37,642 bases of DNA from Xanthobacteraceae bacterium (lineage in GTDB: Bacteria > Pseudomonadota > Alphaproteobacteria > Rhizobiales > Xanthobacteraceae), in NCBI GenBank assembly GCA_019746135.1, contig JAIESI010000389.1, forward strand, positions 1-37,642, written 5' to 3'. The first letter of the stretch is position 1, and every line of letters starts with the position of its first letter. The notes below the pieces were generated by a model, which was given only the letters and a program-made list of their open reading frames with translations, was not told the origin of the DNA and did no database searches. A program made the translations under genes and the position numbers. Positions 8,064-15,738 of this stretch are shown one piece after another.

Positions 8064-8510
8064 CTATCGCCGGTCCAGCAGCGGCTTGCGCGCCGGCGCC
8101 TCGAGATTGAGCTTGATCCAGTTGTCGTCCTTGGACGGCGGCTGCGACTGCGCCTGTTGTGGCGGCTCGGCCTGCTTCGGCATCTGCGCGTACCACCGGC
8201 CCGCGGCAGCGGCGATGCTCGCGCCGGGGTTCGCCGTGCAGTGGTCGAGCGCCGATTTCAGCACCTGGTCGTTGCTCAGGTTGACCACCACGGCCGCGTT
8301 CGACGACGCCATCGCCGCGTTCATGCCGCTGACATAGCCGAGAAGCCAGTGCGAAGCCTGGTGGTAGACGATGTCGCTCGTTCGCGCCGCCTTGGCGTAC
8401 TGGCTGCACAGCACGTTCGCCGCGCCGAACTGCTTTTGCGCCTGCGCAGGAGCCGGGAAAACCGCGGCGAGCGCTGCGGCGACAAGCCCGGCGCTGACGA
8501 TGCACTTCAT
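8064..8510 (-). CDS. Small secreted protein, possibly HdeA- or Rap1a-like
   Basis: Exported protein of 148 residues with a clear signal peptide (MKCIVSAGLVAAALAAVFPAPAQAQ, cleavage near 25, described here as residues 1-25). The mature part is a small helical domain with two cysteines (LCSQYAKA and LDHCTANPG) and the pattern WLLGYVSGMNAA followed by NPGASIAAAAGRWYAQM. This two-cysteine layout resembles small periplasmic HdeA/HdeB- or Rap1a/Tai-type proteins, but I cannot assign a family firmly. A Pro/Gln-rich tail (about 113-130) follows. ATG 8510 has AAGGAGGA eight bases upstream. An open frame reaching back to 8699 lacks a signal and is not preferred. No functional partner is obvious. Confidence 0.75.
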   Translation of the reverse strand: MKCIVSAGLVAAALAAVFPAPAQAQKQFGAANVLCSQYAKAARTSDIVYHQASHWLLGYVSGMNAAMASSNAAVVVNLSNDQVLKSALDHCTANPGASIAAAAGRWYAQMPKQAEPPQQAQSQPPSKDDNWIKLNLEAPARKPLLDRR

Positions 8511-8698
8511 CGGCGGATCCTCCTTGGCGAGCACGCAGGCCGGACGCCCGGCACGTCCGCAGCGCCATTTTACGCCCGGCGCGCCGAGCGATAAACCGGG
8601 AACAGCGCCTGTATCAGCGGCAGCGCTGACCAATTTTTCCGCGCACGGCCGCGCAATTTGGCCTAGTGTCGCGCCATCATCCTCGACACGGACCTTCA

Positions 8699-9112
8699 AT
8701 GAGCAACCTCCGCATCACCGCCGGCCCCTTCACCTTCGACGCCCGGTTCGAGACCACGCTCGCGCCCAGGACCTGCGAAATCTTCCGCCGGCTCCTGCCT
8801 TATAACGAGCGCGTCATCCATGTGCGCTGGAGCGGCGAGGCGGTGTGGATTCCGCTCGGCGACACCAACCTCGGCGTGCCCGCGGAGAACCAGACCAGCT
8901 ATCCCGCGCCCGGCCACATGCTGCTTTATCCGGGCGGCATCAGCGAGACCGAGATCCTGCTGGGCTATGGCGGCGTGCACTTCGCAAGCAAGATGGGCCA
9001 GCTTGCCGGTAACCATTTCATAACCATCACCTCAGCGCTCGACGACCTGCCGAAGCTCGGCAAGATGACGCTGTGGGAGGGCGCGCAGCCGATCCGCATC
9101 GAGGCGGCCTGA
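8699..9112 (+). CDS. DUF3830-like protein (cyclophilin-like fold)
   Basis: Protein of 137 residues resembling the DUF3830 family, predicted to have a cyclophilin-like beta-barrel fold with unknown activity. Visible hallmarks are the start FTFDARFETTLAPRTCEIF, then RRLLPYNERVIHVRWSGEAVWIPLG and GHMLLYPGGISETEILLGYG, all in the order I recall for this family. No signal peptide is seen, so it is probably cytoplasmic. ATG 8699 is preferred to an upstream in-frame codon at 8666, because the conserved strand begins immediately after it. Family members often sit near amino-acid or hydantoin-type catabolism, but no such genes occur here. Gene function is unknown. Confidence 0.7.
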   Translation: MSNLRITAGPFTFDARFETTLAPRTCEIFRRLLPYNERVIHVRWSGEAVWIPLGDTNLGVPAENQTSYPAPGHMLLYPGGISETEILLGYGGVHFASKMGQLAGNHFITITSALDDLPKLGKMTLWEGAQPIRIEAA

Positions 9113-9353
9113 GCCGGCTCTCGCCTATTTCCGCGAAAATCCGCGGGAATTGGGCTGCCACTTACCCCAAGAAATCTTCGAAGGTTTCCAGGTTGTCCAC
9201 GGCATTCCGCCCGGCCGGGCGTGCCTTGGACTGGCCGGCGCTGCCCCCATGCGGTCGAATCCTGAGGTAACCGCGCAGGTTCGGCGTCAGGCGCGGGAGT
9301 GGAGTGGAACGAAACGCGTCAGCCGGGCTTGTCCCCGGAAAGCGGGTGCCCCC
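9113..9353. other. Intergenic region with weak hairpins
   Basis: No gene is supported. TTCCGCG and CGCGGGAA-type arms around 9128-9150 can form a short hairpin. The stretch GTCCCCGGAAAGCGGGTG just before 9354 looks like a common rhizobial intergenic sequence. GGAAC at 9306-9310 with GCTT 16 bases later only loosely resembles a stress-sigma (EcfG) promoter. Confidence 0.35.
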
Positions 9354-9617
9354 ATGACCGACTATCGTTCGCGCAATGATGACCTCCTCTATCCCAGCTA
9401 CGATCGAGGCGGGGATGGGCTGCGCGTGCTGGCGATCTTCGGCTCGATCACCGTTGCGACGGTGCTGCTGGTCACCACCTACCTGATCGACGCCTACAAC
9501 CCCGCCTCCACCGGCTTCACCGCAGCGATCCCGGCGCGGACGTCAGTGGCGCAGCAGCCAATGCCGCCACCGGCCTTGAGCCTTGCAGCGTCAGCGCACG
9601 CCGGCTCGCCGTACTAG
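9354..9617 (+). CDS. Small single-pass membrane protein, unknown
   Basis: Hypothetical protein of 87 residues. Residues 1-22 are charged and tyrosine-rich (MTDYRSRNDDLLYPSYDRG), about 24-44 form one hydrophobic membrane helix (LRVLAIFGSITVATVLLVTTYL), and the tail is Ala/Pro-rich (PQ/PPPALSLAASAHAG). This suggests a short cytoplasmic N-terminus, one membrane span and a periplasmic tail. I do not recognise a family. ATG 9354 is favoured because the reading frame upstream of it (back to 9150) contains no protein-like sequence. The gene ends ten bases before the convergent phoD stop, and no function can be inferred from the neighbours. Confidence 0.6.
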   Translation: MTDYRSRNDDLLYPSYDRGGDGLRVLAIFGSITVATVLLVTTYLIDAYNPASTGFTAAIPARTSVAQQPMPPPALSLAASAHAGSPY

Positions 9618-9627
9618 CTGTTCCAGC

Positions 9628-11208
9628 CTAATCGTTGCGCGGTTCGATCTGCGTCGACCACAGCGCGCGGTCCTCGACGTCCTTCAGCGTCACCGTCATC
9701 ACGCCGCTTGCGCCGTCGATCGCGACATGGCCGAAGAACTGATAGGGCGTGGCGGGTGACAGCCCCTGCCCCAGCTCCTTCGGCGGCGCCTTGGCGTAGA
9801 CGAGCTGCGGGCCGAAGGTGTTGTCGAGCTCGCCCGGGCCGAAGCAGCCGGCATGGATCGGCCCCGAGACGAACTCCCAGAACGGCTCGAAGTCCTGGAA
9901 CACCGCCTGGTTCGGATCGTAGTAATGCGCGGCGGTGTAGTGCACGTCGGCGGTGAGCCAGACGGTGTTGCGGATGCGCGCGCGCTTGATGAAGGCCAGG
10001 AGGTCCGCGACCTCGAGCTCGCGGCCGAGCGGCGGCCCGTCGATCAGGCCGATGCCCTCGGCGCCCCACTTCTGGAAGAAGTGCTCATAGATGATCAGGC
10101 CGAGCGGCTGGTCGGCGGCGATCACCTTCCACAGCGCGCGCGAGCTCTGCAGTTCGCGCTTGAGCCAGGCGATCTGCTGCGGCCCGAACAGGTAGGCGGC
10201 GGGCTCGTAGCTCGCCTCGCGGTTCTCGCCGTTCGGGCCGCGGAAGCTCCGCATGTCGAGCATGAACACGTCGAGCAGCGGGCCGTAGGAGGTTTTCCGG
10301 TAGATGCGGCCGGGCTCGCCCGCCAACGCGCGCACGGGCAGGAATTCGTGGAAGGCGCGGCTCGCGCGCTCCACGAGCGCCCGCGCATTGGTCTCGCGGT
10401 AGCCGAGACGGCGGTGCTTCGGGCCGGTCAGGTCCTCGCCTGGCCACCAGTTGTTGGTGACCTCGTGATCGTCCCACTGGGCAAAGACCGGGACCTCGGC
10501 GTTGAAGGCGCGCAGGTTCCGGTCGAGCAGGTTGTATTTGAAGTTGCCGCGAAACTCGGCGAGCGTCTCCGCGGGCTTCGACTTCTCCTCGGTGACGAGA
10601 TTTTTCCAGAGCGTGCCGTCGGGAAGCTTCACCTCGGGCCTGAGCGGCACGTCGGCATAGATCGTGTCGCCCGAGTGGATGAAGAAGTCGGGACGGTTTT
10701 TCTGCATCACCGCGTAGGTGCGCATGCCGCCGCGCGCCTCGTCGATGCCCCAGCCCTGCCCCGCGGTGTCGCCGGACCAGACGAACGACACCGCGCGGCG
10801 GTCGGCCGGCGCGGTGCGGAAGCGGCCGACCACAGGTTCGCCCGCGATCGCGGGCGACGACAGGTCGTGGAAGCGGATGCGGTAGAAGATGTCCTGCCCG
10901 GGCGGCAGGTTTTCCAGGAGCACCTTGGCGGCGAAGTCGCTCGCCGGCAGCGCGTCGGCTGAGGCGCCGGCGCGGACCACGGCAAAGCTCTCGGTGGTGG
11001 AGACCTCGACCGTCATCCGCGACGGCCGGTCGGCGCGCGCCCAGACCACGCCGGAATCCACCGACACGTCGCCGGACTGCACGCCATGCGTCACCAGCGG
11101 CCGGTCGGCGGCGCGACTGACCAGCGGCCGCGCGATGCCGCCCGCGGCGGACAACACGGCCGACGAGCCGAGCGTCGCAAGCAGTCGGCGGCGGTCCACG
11201 ATCGGCAT
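9628..11208 (-). CDS. phoD: PhoD-family alkaline phosphatase D, Tat-exported
   Basis: Secreted metallophosphoesterase/phosphodiesterase that releases phosphate from organic esters in the periplasm. The 526-residue protein has a twin-arginine signal (DRRRLLATLGSS, then a hydrophobic stretch ending near SRAAD), an N-terminal PhoD beta domain (THGVQSGDVSVDSGVVWARA) and the catalytic PhoD domain with FVWSGDTAGQ, FFIHSGDTIYADV, AQWDDHEVTNNWWPGEDL and LTADVHYTAAHYYDP, which carry the Asp, His and Asn metal ligands. ATG 11208 with GGAGG nine bases upstream is preferred to a TTG two codons earlier. Tat export fits a cofactor-loaded enzyme. Phosphate-starvation control is usual for the family, but I could not find a convincing Pho box in the 146-base spacer upstream. 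Confidence 0.93.
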   Translation of the reverse strand: MPIVDRRRLLATLGSSAVLSAAGGIARPLVSRAADRPLVTHGVQSGDVSVDSGVVWARADRPSRMTVEVSTTESFAVVRAGASADALPASDFAAKVLLENLPPGQDIFYRIRFHDLSSPAIAGEPVVGRFRTAPADRRAVSFVWSGDTAGQGWGIDEARGGMRTYAVMQKNRPDFFIHSGDTIYADVPLRPEVKLPDGTLWKNLVTEEKSKPAETLAEFRGNFKYNLLDRNLRAFNAEVPVFAQWDDHEVTNNWWPGEDLTGPKHRRLGYRETNARALVERASRAFHEFLPVRALAGEPGRIYRKTSYGPLLDVFMLDMRSFRGPNGENREASYEPAAYLFGPQQIAWLKRELQSSRALWKVIAADQPLGLIIYEHFFQKWGAEGIGLIDGPPLGRELEVADLLAFIKRARIRNTVWLTADVHYTAAHYYDPNQAVFQDFEPFWEFVSGPIHAGCFGPGELDNTFGPQLVYAKAPPKELGQGLSPATPYQFFGHVAIDGASGVMTVTLKDVEDRALWSTQIEPRND

Positions 11209-11354
11209 GCGCAAAGCCTCCGGACCGTTGCCTAAGCCAATTTCAGAGCCGCCGCCACCCTGGCCCCGCGGTGTGACGGCTGCTTGATCGACCCTCCGGC
11301 ATAAGCGATTGTCCGGAAGGTTGCGCGACGCGCACGATAGAAGGTCGAGACATC

Positions 11355-12005
11355 ATGGCAGGGCTTGGCTTCTCACGGCTTGGCTTCTCAAGGATTGGCT
11401 TCTCGAGGCTTGGCTTCTCGAGGCTTGGCTTCTCGAGGCTTGGCTTGAGGCATTCGGTTTGGCTCGCCGGCGTGGCGCTTGCCGGCCAGGTCGGCCTGGC
11501 CGCCGCGCAAGCCCCTGCGCCGCCCGCCGGCGCACCGCCTGCCGCCGCGGCATCGCCGCCGCAGCAGACCACCGCCACCTACGAGGACTGGATCGTCCGC
11601 TGCGAAACGCATGCCGGACCGCCGCCGCAGAAGCTCTGCGAGATGGTGCAGTTCACCCAGGTCAAGGGCGGCCAGGGCGGCGTGATCTCGCAGGTCGCCA
11701 TCGGCCGGCCGGTGAAAGGCCAGCCGGTGAAGCTCGTGATCCAGCTGCCGATCGGCGTGTGGCTGCCGACCGGCATCAAGCTGATGGCCGGGGCGAAAGA
11801 CCCGGGCCTGCTCACCAGCTTCAAGCGCTGCCTGCCGCAGGCCTGCTTCACCGACGCCGAGATCAACGCCGACGTCATCCGCAAACTCCGGACGACGACC
11901 GAAACAGGGCAAATCCAGTTCAAGGACGGCAACCAGAAGGACGTGTCGCTGCCGATGTCGTTCAAGGGCTTTGGCACGGCCTACGACGCGCTGCAGAAGG
12001 AATGA
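11355..12005 (+). CDS. IalB-family secreted protein with repeated N-terminus
   Basis: Invasion-associated locus B (IalB)-like periplasmic protein, a family widespread in Hyphomicrobiales and first linked to erythrocyte invasion in Bartonella. In free-living species its role is unknown. The 216-residue product has five copies of LGFS(R) with a variant (IGFSR) at residues 3-30, then a signal-like hydrophobic core (SVWLAGVALAGQVGLAAAQA, about 33-52), a Pro/Ala linker and the IalB domain (about 72-216: YEDWIVRCE, LCEMVQF, LPIGVWLPTGIKL and a pair of cysteines in FKRCLPQACFTDAEI). The repeats are encoded by a 15-bp minisatellite. If translation truly starts at 11355, they make an unusually long, arginine-rich n-region for a signal peptide. 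Confidence 0.85.
   Translation: MAGLGFSRLGFSRIGFSRLGFSRLGFSRLGLRHSVWLAGVALAGQVGLAAAQAPAPPAGAPPAAAASPPQQTTATYEDWIVRCETHAGPPPQKLCEMVQFTQVKGGQGGVISQVAIGRPVKGQPVKLVIQLPIGVWLPTGIKLMAGAKDPGLLTSFKRCLPQACFTDAEINADVIRKLRTTTETGQIQFKDGNQKDVSLPMSFKGFGTAYDALQKE
11362..11451 (+). repeat. 15-bp minisatellite inside ialB-like 5' end
   Basis: Tandem units of 15 bases: GGCTTGGCTTCTCAC (11362-11376), GGCTTGGCTTCTCAA (11377-11391), GGATTGGCTTCTCGA (11392-11406), GGCTTGGCTTCTCGA twice (11407-11436) and a degenerate sixth unit (11437-11451). The unit length is a multiple of three, so copy-number changes keep the frame and add or remove one LGFSR pentapeptide. The last complete units are identical, which suggests recent expansion by slippage. 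Confidence 0.9.
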
Positions 12006-12067
12006 CTGAAGCTTCGGTGCGCGTGTCCCTGGGTGCTCACGGTGCAGTTCTGCGATACTGAACTTGC

Positions 12068-12871
12068 TTACCGGACGAACTCGACCGGCACCGTCAACGT
12101 CATCTGCGGCTGCGTCATGCCGGGAAAGAACGCCGGCATCGGCTGGGCACGCTGCAGCATCGCCAGCACCTCCTGATCGAGCGCCGCAACGCCCGAGCTG
12201 CGGATGATGCTGCGCGAGGTGACCGAGCCGTCGCGGTCGACCTGGAAGCGCAGCATCACGGTTCCGGTTTCGCGCCGGCCCTCGGCGCTGGTCGGGTAGC
12301 GCTTCTGCTGCTGCAGCCGCGCGCCGACGAGATGCTGCCATCGCTTGGTGGCGTCGCGATTGCGGGTGTCGCTGCCGTACATCGGCGCGGCAGGCGCTGC
12401 CTCGTTCGGCCGGTCGGAGCGCGGCGCGGCGGTGGTCTTCGGCGACGGCATCTGCTGCTGTTGCGGCTCGACCTCGGTCTTGACCTTGTCCTGGTCCGGA
12501 TCTTCGGTCTTCTTCTGCTCTTCGGCCTTGGGCTCCGGCAGCGGCAGGTTCACGTCGGACTGCGCTTCGGCTTTCTCGATCGGCTCGACGATCTCCTCCC
12601 TGGCCTGCGGCGGCGGCTTCGGCGTCGGCATCGCCTCGACCGCCTCCGGCCCCGGCGCGACGTCGTCCTGCGACGACGGCGCCACCGCGACCGGCGCAAG
12701 ATCGACGAGGATCGCGGTCGAGTCGGTCGAGCCTTCGGGCTCGTCGGAGGAAAACAGGAAGTAGCTCGCCATCAGACCGCCGTGCATGAACAGCACGAAC
12801 GCCGCCGCCAGCACCCAGCGCTTCAGCTCAGAGCCCTCACGGGGCGGGACAATGAGCGTCTGCGCGGTCAT
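12068..12871 (-). CDS. tonB: TonB energy-transducing protein
   Basis: Inner-membrane-anchored protein that carries proton-motive-force energy to TonB-dependent outer-membrane receptors. The 267-residue protein has a single membrane helix (about 18-41, WVLAAAFVLFMHGGLMASYF) with the family's conserved histidine, a Pro/Glu/Lys-rich periplasmic spacer (about 55-140) and a C-terminal TonB domain (about 185-267: GTVMLRFQVDRDGSVTSRSI, ending TVPVEFVR). Its ATG (12871) overlaps the exbD stop by four bases, so the two are translationally coupled. It lies next to two receptor genes (siderophore and cobalamin), which it is likely to serve. Confidence 0.95.
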   Translation of the reverse strand: MTAQTLIVPPREGSELKRWVLAAAFVLFMHGGLMASYFLFSSDEPEGSTDSTAILVDLAPVAVAPSSQDDVAPGPEAVEAMPTPKPPPQAREEIVEPIEKAEAQSDVNLPLPEPKAEEQKKTEDPDQDKVKTEVEPQQQQMPSPKTTAAPRSDRPNEAAPAAPMYGSDTRNRDATKRWQHLVGARLQQQKRYPTSAEGRRETGTVMLRFQVDRDGSVTSRSIIRSSGVAALDQEVLAMLQRAQPMPAFFPGMTQPQMTLTVPVEFVR

Positions 12872-13308
12872 TTGCCCGCCGGGCTCGTATTTTCCTGGCT
12901 CTCGAGCGCGACCAGCGCGACCTTGAGAAAGCCCGCGGCCCGCATGTCGTTCATCACCTGCATGACGTCGCCGTAGCTGACCGCCTTGTCGGCCCGCACG
13001 AAGATGTGGTCGTTGCGATTGCCTTTCGAGGCGATCTCCAGGGCCTGGCGCAGCCCCTCGCGCGCAACAACGTCTTCGCCGATGGCGAGCGAGCGATCCG
13101 CCTTGATGGTCAGAAACACCGGCTTGTCGGGCCGCTCCTGACGCTGCGCGGTGGTGGAAGGCAGATTGACCGGAATGTCGACGGTCGCAAGCGGCGCCGC
13201 GATCATGAAGATGATCAGGAGCACCAGGATCACGTCGATGAACGGCGTGACGTTGATCTCGTGCGTCTCGGCAAATTCGTCGCTGTCGTGCCCAAGCTTG
13301 ATGGCCAT
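12868..13308 (-). CDS. exbD: ExbD proton-channel subunit of TonB system
   Basis: Subunit of the ExbB-ExbD proton channel that energises TonB. The 146-residue protein has the family's N-terminal segment (HEINVTPFIDVILVLLIIFM) with the essential membrane aspartate at residue 25, followed by the periplasmic domain (IPVNLPSTTAQ, then VFLTIKADRSLAIGEDVV and HIFVRADKAVSYGDVMQVMN). Length is normal. It starts 16 bases after exbB and overlaps tonB by ATGA, the middle gene of an exbB-exbD-tonB operon. Confidence 0.96.
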   Translation of the reverse strand: MAIKLGHDSDEFAETHEINVTPFIDVILVLLIIFMIAAPLATVDIPVNLPSTTAQRQERPDKPVFLTIKADRSLAIGEDVVAREGLRQALEIASKGNRNDHIFVRADKAVSYGDVMQVMNDMRAAGFLKVALVALESQENTSPAGK

Positions 13309-13324
13309 CGCCGTACCTCTGGCG

Positions 13325-14275
13325 CTATTCCGCGGCGGCGCGCGCGATCGGCGCGCTCATGCGGTCGCAGTCGCGGCTCAACAGCCGCATCACCAGCGCC
13401 GAGCCGTCGCCGAGCAGCGCGCGGTAGCCGCCGATCGAGCGCGAGAACACGTTGTAGATCACCACCGCGGGAATGGCCGCGACCAAGCCGAGCGCGGTCG
13501 CCAGCAGCGCCTCGGCAATGCCCGGCGCCACCACCGCGAGGTTGGTGGTGTGGGCGTTCGAGATGCCGATGAAGCTGTTCATGATGCCCCACACCGTGCC
13601 GAACAATCCGACAAAGGGTCCGGTCGCACCGATGGTGGCGAGCAAGCCCATGCCGCGGCCGATGCGGCGTGTGCTCGCGGCCTCGATGCGCTCGAGCAGC
13701 CATGAGACGCGCTCCTTCAGGCTCTCCGGATCGGGATGCGGCGACTGCTGCACCTCCTGCACGGCGGTGCGAAGCAGTTGCGCCACCGCGTCGGTGCCGC
13801 GACCGAGCCGCTGATGCGCCTCGCCGAGCGAGCGCGCCTCGTTGAGCACAGCCAACGCTTGCCGCGCCTTGCGCGCGGCGGTCCACAATTCCCAATATTT
13901 GGCGACGCACACCGTCCAGGTGACGAACGAGGCGAAGACCAGCCCCAGCATCACGATCTTCACGACGATATCTGCGCCGAGAAACATGCCCCATGGCGAG
14001 AGGTCGCGCGGCAACAAGGCAGAGATCTCGGGGCGCGTCTCGGAGGCAGCAGCCGCGGGCGCCGTTGGCTCCGGGGTCTGCGCCGCGGGAGCGGCCGGCT
14101 GCGATGCGACCGGAGCGGTGGTGCTGGCCTGCGGCGCAGGACTGGATGGCGCCGGAGCCGGCGTCTGCGCCCAGGCGGCTGCAACGAACAGCACAACGGC
14201 GACGATGCCGAGCAGCGCCAGAGCAACGCGCATTGCATTTCGACGGACGGATAAACGACTGGAACGCATCGGCAT
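13325..14275 (-). CDS. exbB: ExbB proton-channel subunit of TonB system
   Basis: MotA/TolQ/ExbB-family proton channel protein, partner of ExbD and TonB. The 316-residue form has a signal-like hydrophobic stretch (MRVALALLGIVAVVLFVAAAWAQ), a Pro/Ala-rich periplasmic extension typical of alphaproteobacterial tonB-system ExbB, and the conserved core: membrane helix (MFLGADIVVKIVMLGLVFAS), a long cytoplasmic loop, then ATIGATGPFVGLFGTVWGIM and GIAEALLATALGLVAAIPAV. The start is uncertain: 14275 is used, while ATGs at 14269 or 14233 and a GTG at 14380 overlapping the upstream stop are possible. The 14380 option would put a non-signal-like stretch first and is less likely. Confidence 0.94.
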   Translation of the reverse strand: MPMRSSRLSVRRNAMRVALALLGIVAVVLFVAAAWAQTPAPAPSSPAPQASTTAPVASQPAAPAAQTPEPTAPAAAASETRPEISALLPRDLSPWGMFLGADIVVKIVMLGLVFASFVTWTVCVAKYWELWTAARKARQALAVLNEARSLGEAHQRLGRGTDAVAQLLRTAVQEVQQSPHPDPESLKERVSWLLERIEAASTRRIGRGMGLLATIGATGPFVGLFGTVWGIMNSFIGISNAHTTNLAVVAPGIAEALLATALGLVAAIPAVVIYNVFSRSIGGYRALLGDGSALVMRLLSRDCDRMSAPIARAAAE

Positions 14276-14376
14276 TGCCTGCAGTTTTTCGGCACGCCCC
14301 GCCCGCAGGTATCGCGGCGCGGAACCGGGCGCAATTGTTACAATGTTACATTGCTGGCGGCCAGAGGTCATTCGCG
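14276..14376. promoter_or_regulatory. Possible operator region upstream of exbB
   Basis: Between the PepSY gene and exbB, positions 14331-14354 carry inverted ends GCAAT and ATTGC around a doubled TGTTACA-type element (TTGTTACA then TGTTACA). This A/T-rich island stands out from the GC-rich surroundings and could be a regulator site for an internal exbB promoter. The regulator is not identified, and if the GTG at 14380 were the true start this would be coding sequence. Confidence 0.35.
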
Positions 14377-15507
14377 TCACGCCGCCGCCTCGACCTGCGG
14401 AACGGTCCCGATCTTCGGCTCAAGCGTCCGCTTTGCCTTGCGTTTGCGGAGCCAGATCAGAAGCCCGGTCACCGTGAACAGCGTCGGCAGGATGCCACAC
14501 AAAAATACCAGCGCCTGCCAGACCACGCCGGAATGGCTGCCCTCGTGGATCCAGCGGATCCATAGCGCAACGCGGTCGCCGGACAGCGACTCGACGCGAC
14601 GCGCGTTGCCGCTGCGGTCCTCTACCATCACGGTGGTCAGATGTTCCGACTGCCCCTCGCGGAGCTGAACGCGCCAGGCGCCGCTTTGTTGCGTCGGCAC
14701 GAACACCGCGGCAAGCCGTGCGCCGGTCGCGGTCTCGACCGCGTGATCGATGGTGAGCTCGGTCCGCTGCATCAGCGGCGCGGCAAAGCCGCCGCGCTGC
14801 GGCGGCGTCATCGGCGCGACCTGCGAGAGCAGATCGCGTCCCTGCTGCGGAAAGCCGAGATAGATGCCGGTCGCCGAGACGGCCGCGAGCGGAAGCGAAA
14901 TCCAGAAGCCGAACAGATGATGCAGGTTGAGCGGCAGCGTGGGTCCACGCGCCCAGCGCAGGCCGCGCAGGAAGCCCACGTTGCGCGGCCACCACAAATA
15001 GATGCCGGTGAGCGACAGGATCAGCATCGCCACGCCGCTCCATCCGACAATGGCGCGGCCGCTCCATTCCGGGATCGTCAGGTTCTCATGGAAGCGATGC
15101 AGGAAGCCGATCAGCGAGTTGCGAAACTCGCTGACGTCGAGCACCCGCCCGCTCGGCGGATCGAGATAGACGGTGAGGAACCGCGGCCGTCCGCCCTCGC
15201 CGCGCCGGCCCTCGCGCGCCGTCACCGTCGCGGGCCAGCCGGCGCTTTCCGGCATCCGCACGGCCACGGGCTGAAAGCCCGGCTCAAGCACGGCTGCGGC
15301 GCGCTGCACCAGCTGTGATGGCGGCAACGGCTCGCCCGCGGTGGCGGCGTAGCGGCCCGGACTGGTCAGCGCGTCGAGATGGTCGTGCCAGACCAGCGCC
15401 GCACCGGAGAGCGACACCGGCACGAGCAGAACCGCGAGGCCGATGCCGAGCCAGAGGTGAATTTGCAGCCAGACCCGGCGCAGCCGAAACGTCGTTTCCG
15501 CGGGCAT
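14377..15507 (-). CDS. PepSY-associated TM protein (PiuB-like, iron-regulated)
   Basis: Inner-membrane protein of the PepSY_TM / iron-regulated membrane protein family, often encoded next to siderophore receptors and thought to help release iron by reducing ferric siderophores, although the activity of this one is inferred. The 376-residue protein has four hydrophobic segments, with the first near the N-terminus (IHLWLGIGLAVLLVPVSLSG), then AIVGWSGVAMLILSLTGIYLWWPR, LPLNLHHLFGFWISLPLAAV and a C-terminal VWQALVFLCGILPTLFTVTGLLIWLRKR. The conserved histidines in LNLHHLFGFW and IHEGSHSGVVWQ are typical haem-ligand-like positions. ATG 15507 starts just before the first helix, while a TTG at 15576 is less likely. 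It precedes exbB on the same strand. Confidence 0.88.
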   Translation of the reverse strand: MPAETTFRLRRVWLQIHLWLGIGLAVLLVPVSLSGAALVWHDHLDALTSPGRYAATAGEPLPPSQLVQRAAAVLEPGFQPVAVRMPESAGWPATVTAREGRRGEGGRPRFLTVYLDPPSGRVLDVSEFRNSLIGFLHRFHENLTIPEWSGRAIVGWSGVAMLILSLTGIYLWWPRNVGFLRGLRWARGPTLPLNLHHLFGFWISLPLAAVSATGIYLGFPQQGRDLLSQVAPMTPPQRGGFAAPLMQRTELTIDHAVETATGARLAAVFVPTQQSGAWRVQLREGQSEHLTTVMVEDRSGNARRVESLSGDRVALWIRWIHEGSHSGVVWQALVFLCGILPTLFTVTGLLIWLRKRKAKRTLEPKIGTVPQVEAAA

Positions 15508-15701
15508 TGTTTTGAACAATTCCAAGTAATCGATAAGCCCCTCTCTGCTGTATAGCGGCGCCGGCGAGGCGCACAAAGTATAATTGCAGCAATGAACCCA
15601 GTTTTTAAATGTTCCAATTCGAATACCCCTGCAGTTTCAACCATTTGTAATTGCCCGCGAATACACCGGGATGTTAGCCGAATACTGGGCGACTAACAGC
15701 T

Positions 15702-15718
15702 TTTACATCGGTTCTAAA
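15702..15718. promoter_or_regulatory. Putative Irr box (ICE-like motif)
   Basis: TTTACATCGGTTCTAAA has the TTTAGAA-N3-TTCTAAA layout of the rhizobial iron control element bound by Irr, matching 12 of 14 specified bases. It lies 20 bases upstream of the siderophore receptor start and about 195 bases from the divergent PepSY gene. Iron-dependent control of both transcription units is therefore likely, but is inferred from a single motif. Confidence 0.5.
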
Positions 15719-15738
15719 GTAATCGGCGGGGTGGGTGA

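Noticed and set aside
9306-9330. EcfG-like stress promoter (GGAAC then GCTT after 16 bases)
   Set aside because: The -10 element should read CGTT, and the mismatch leaves only a five-base match, expected by chance.
11362-11451. CRISPR-like array
   Set aside because: The units are only 15 bases long with no spacers between them and they are translated in frame. This is a coding minisatellite.
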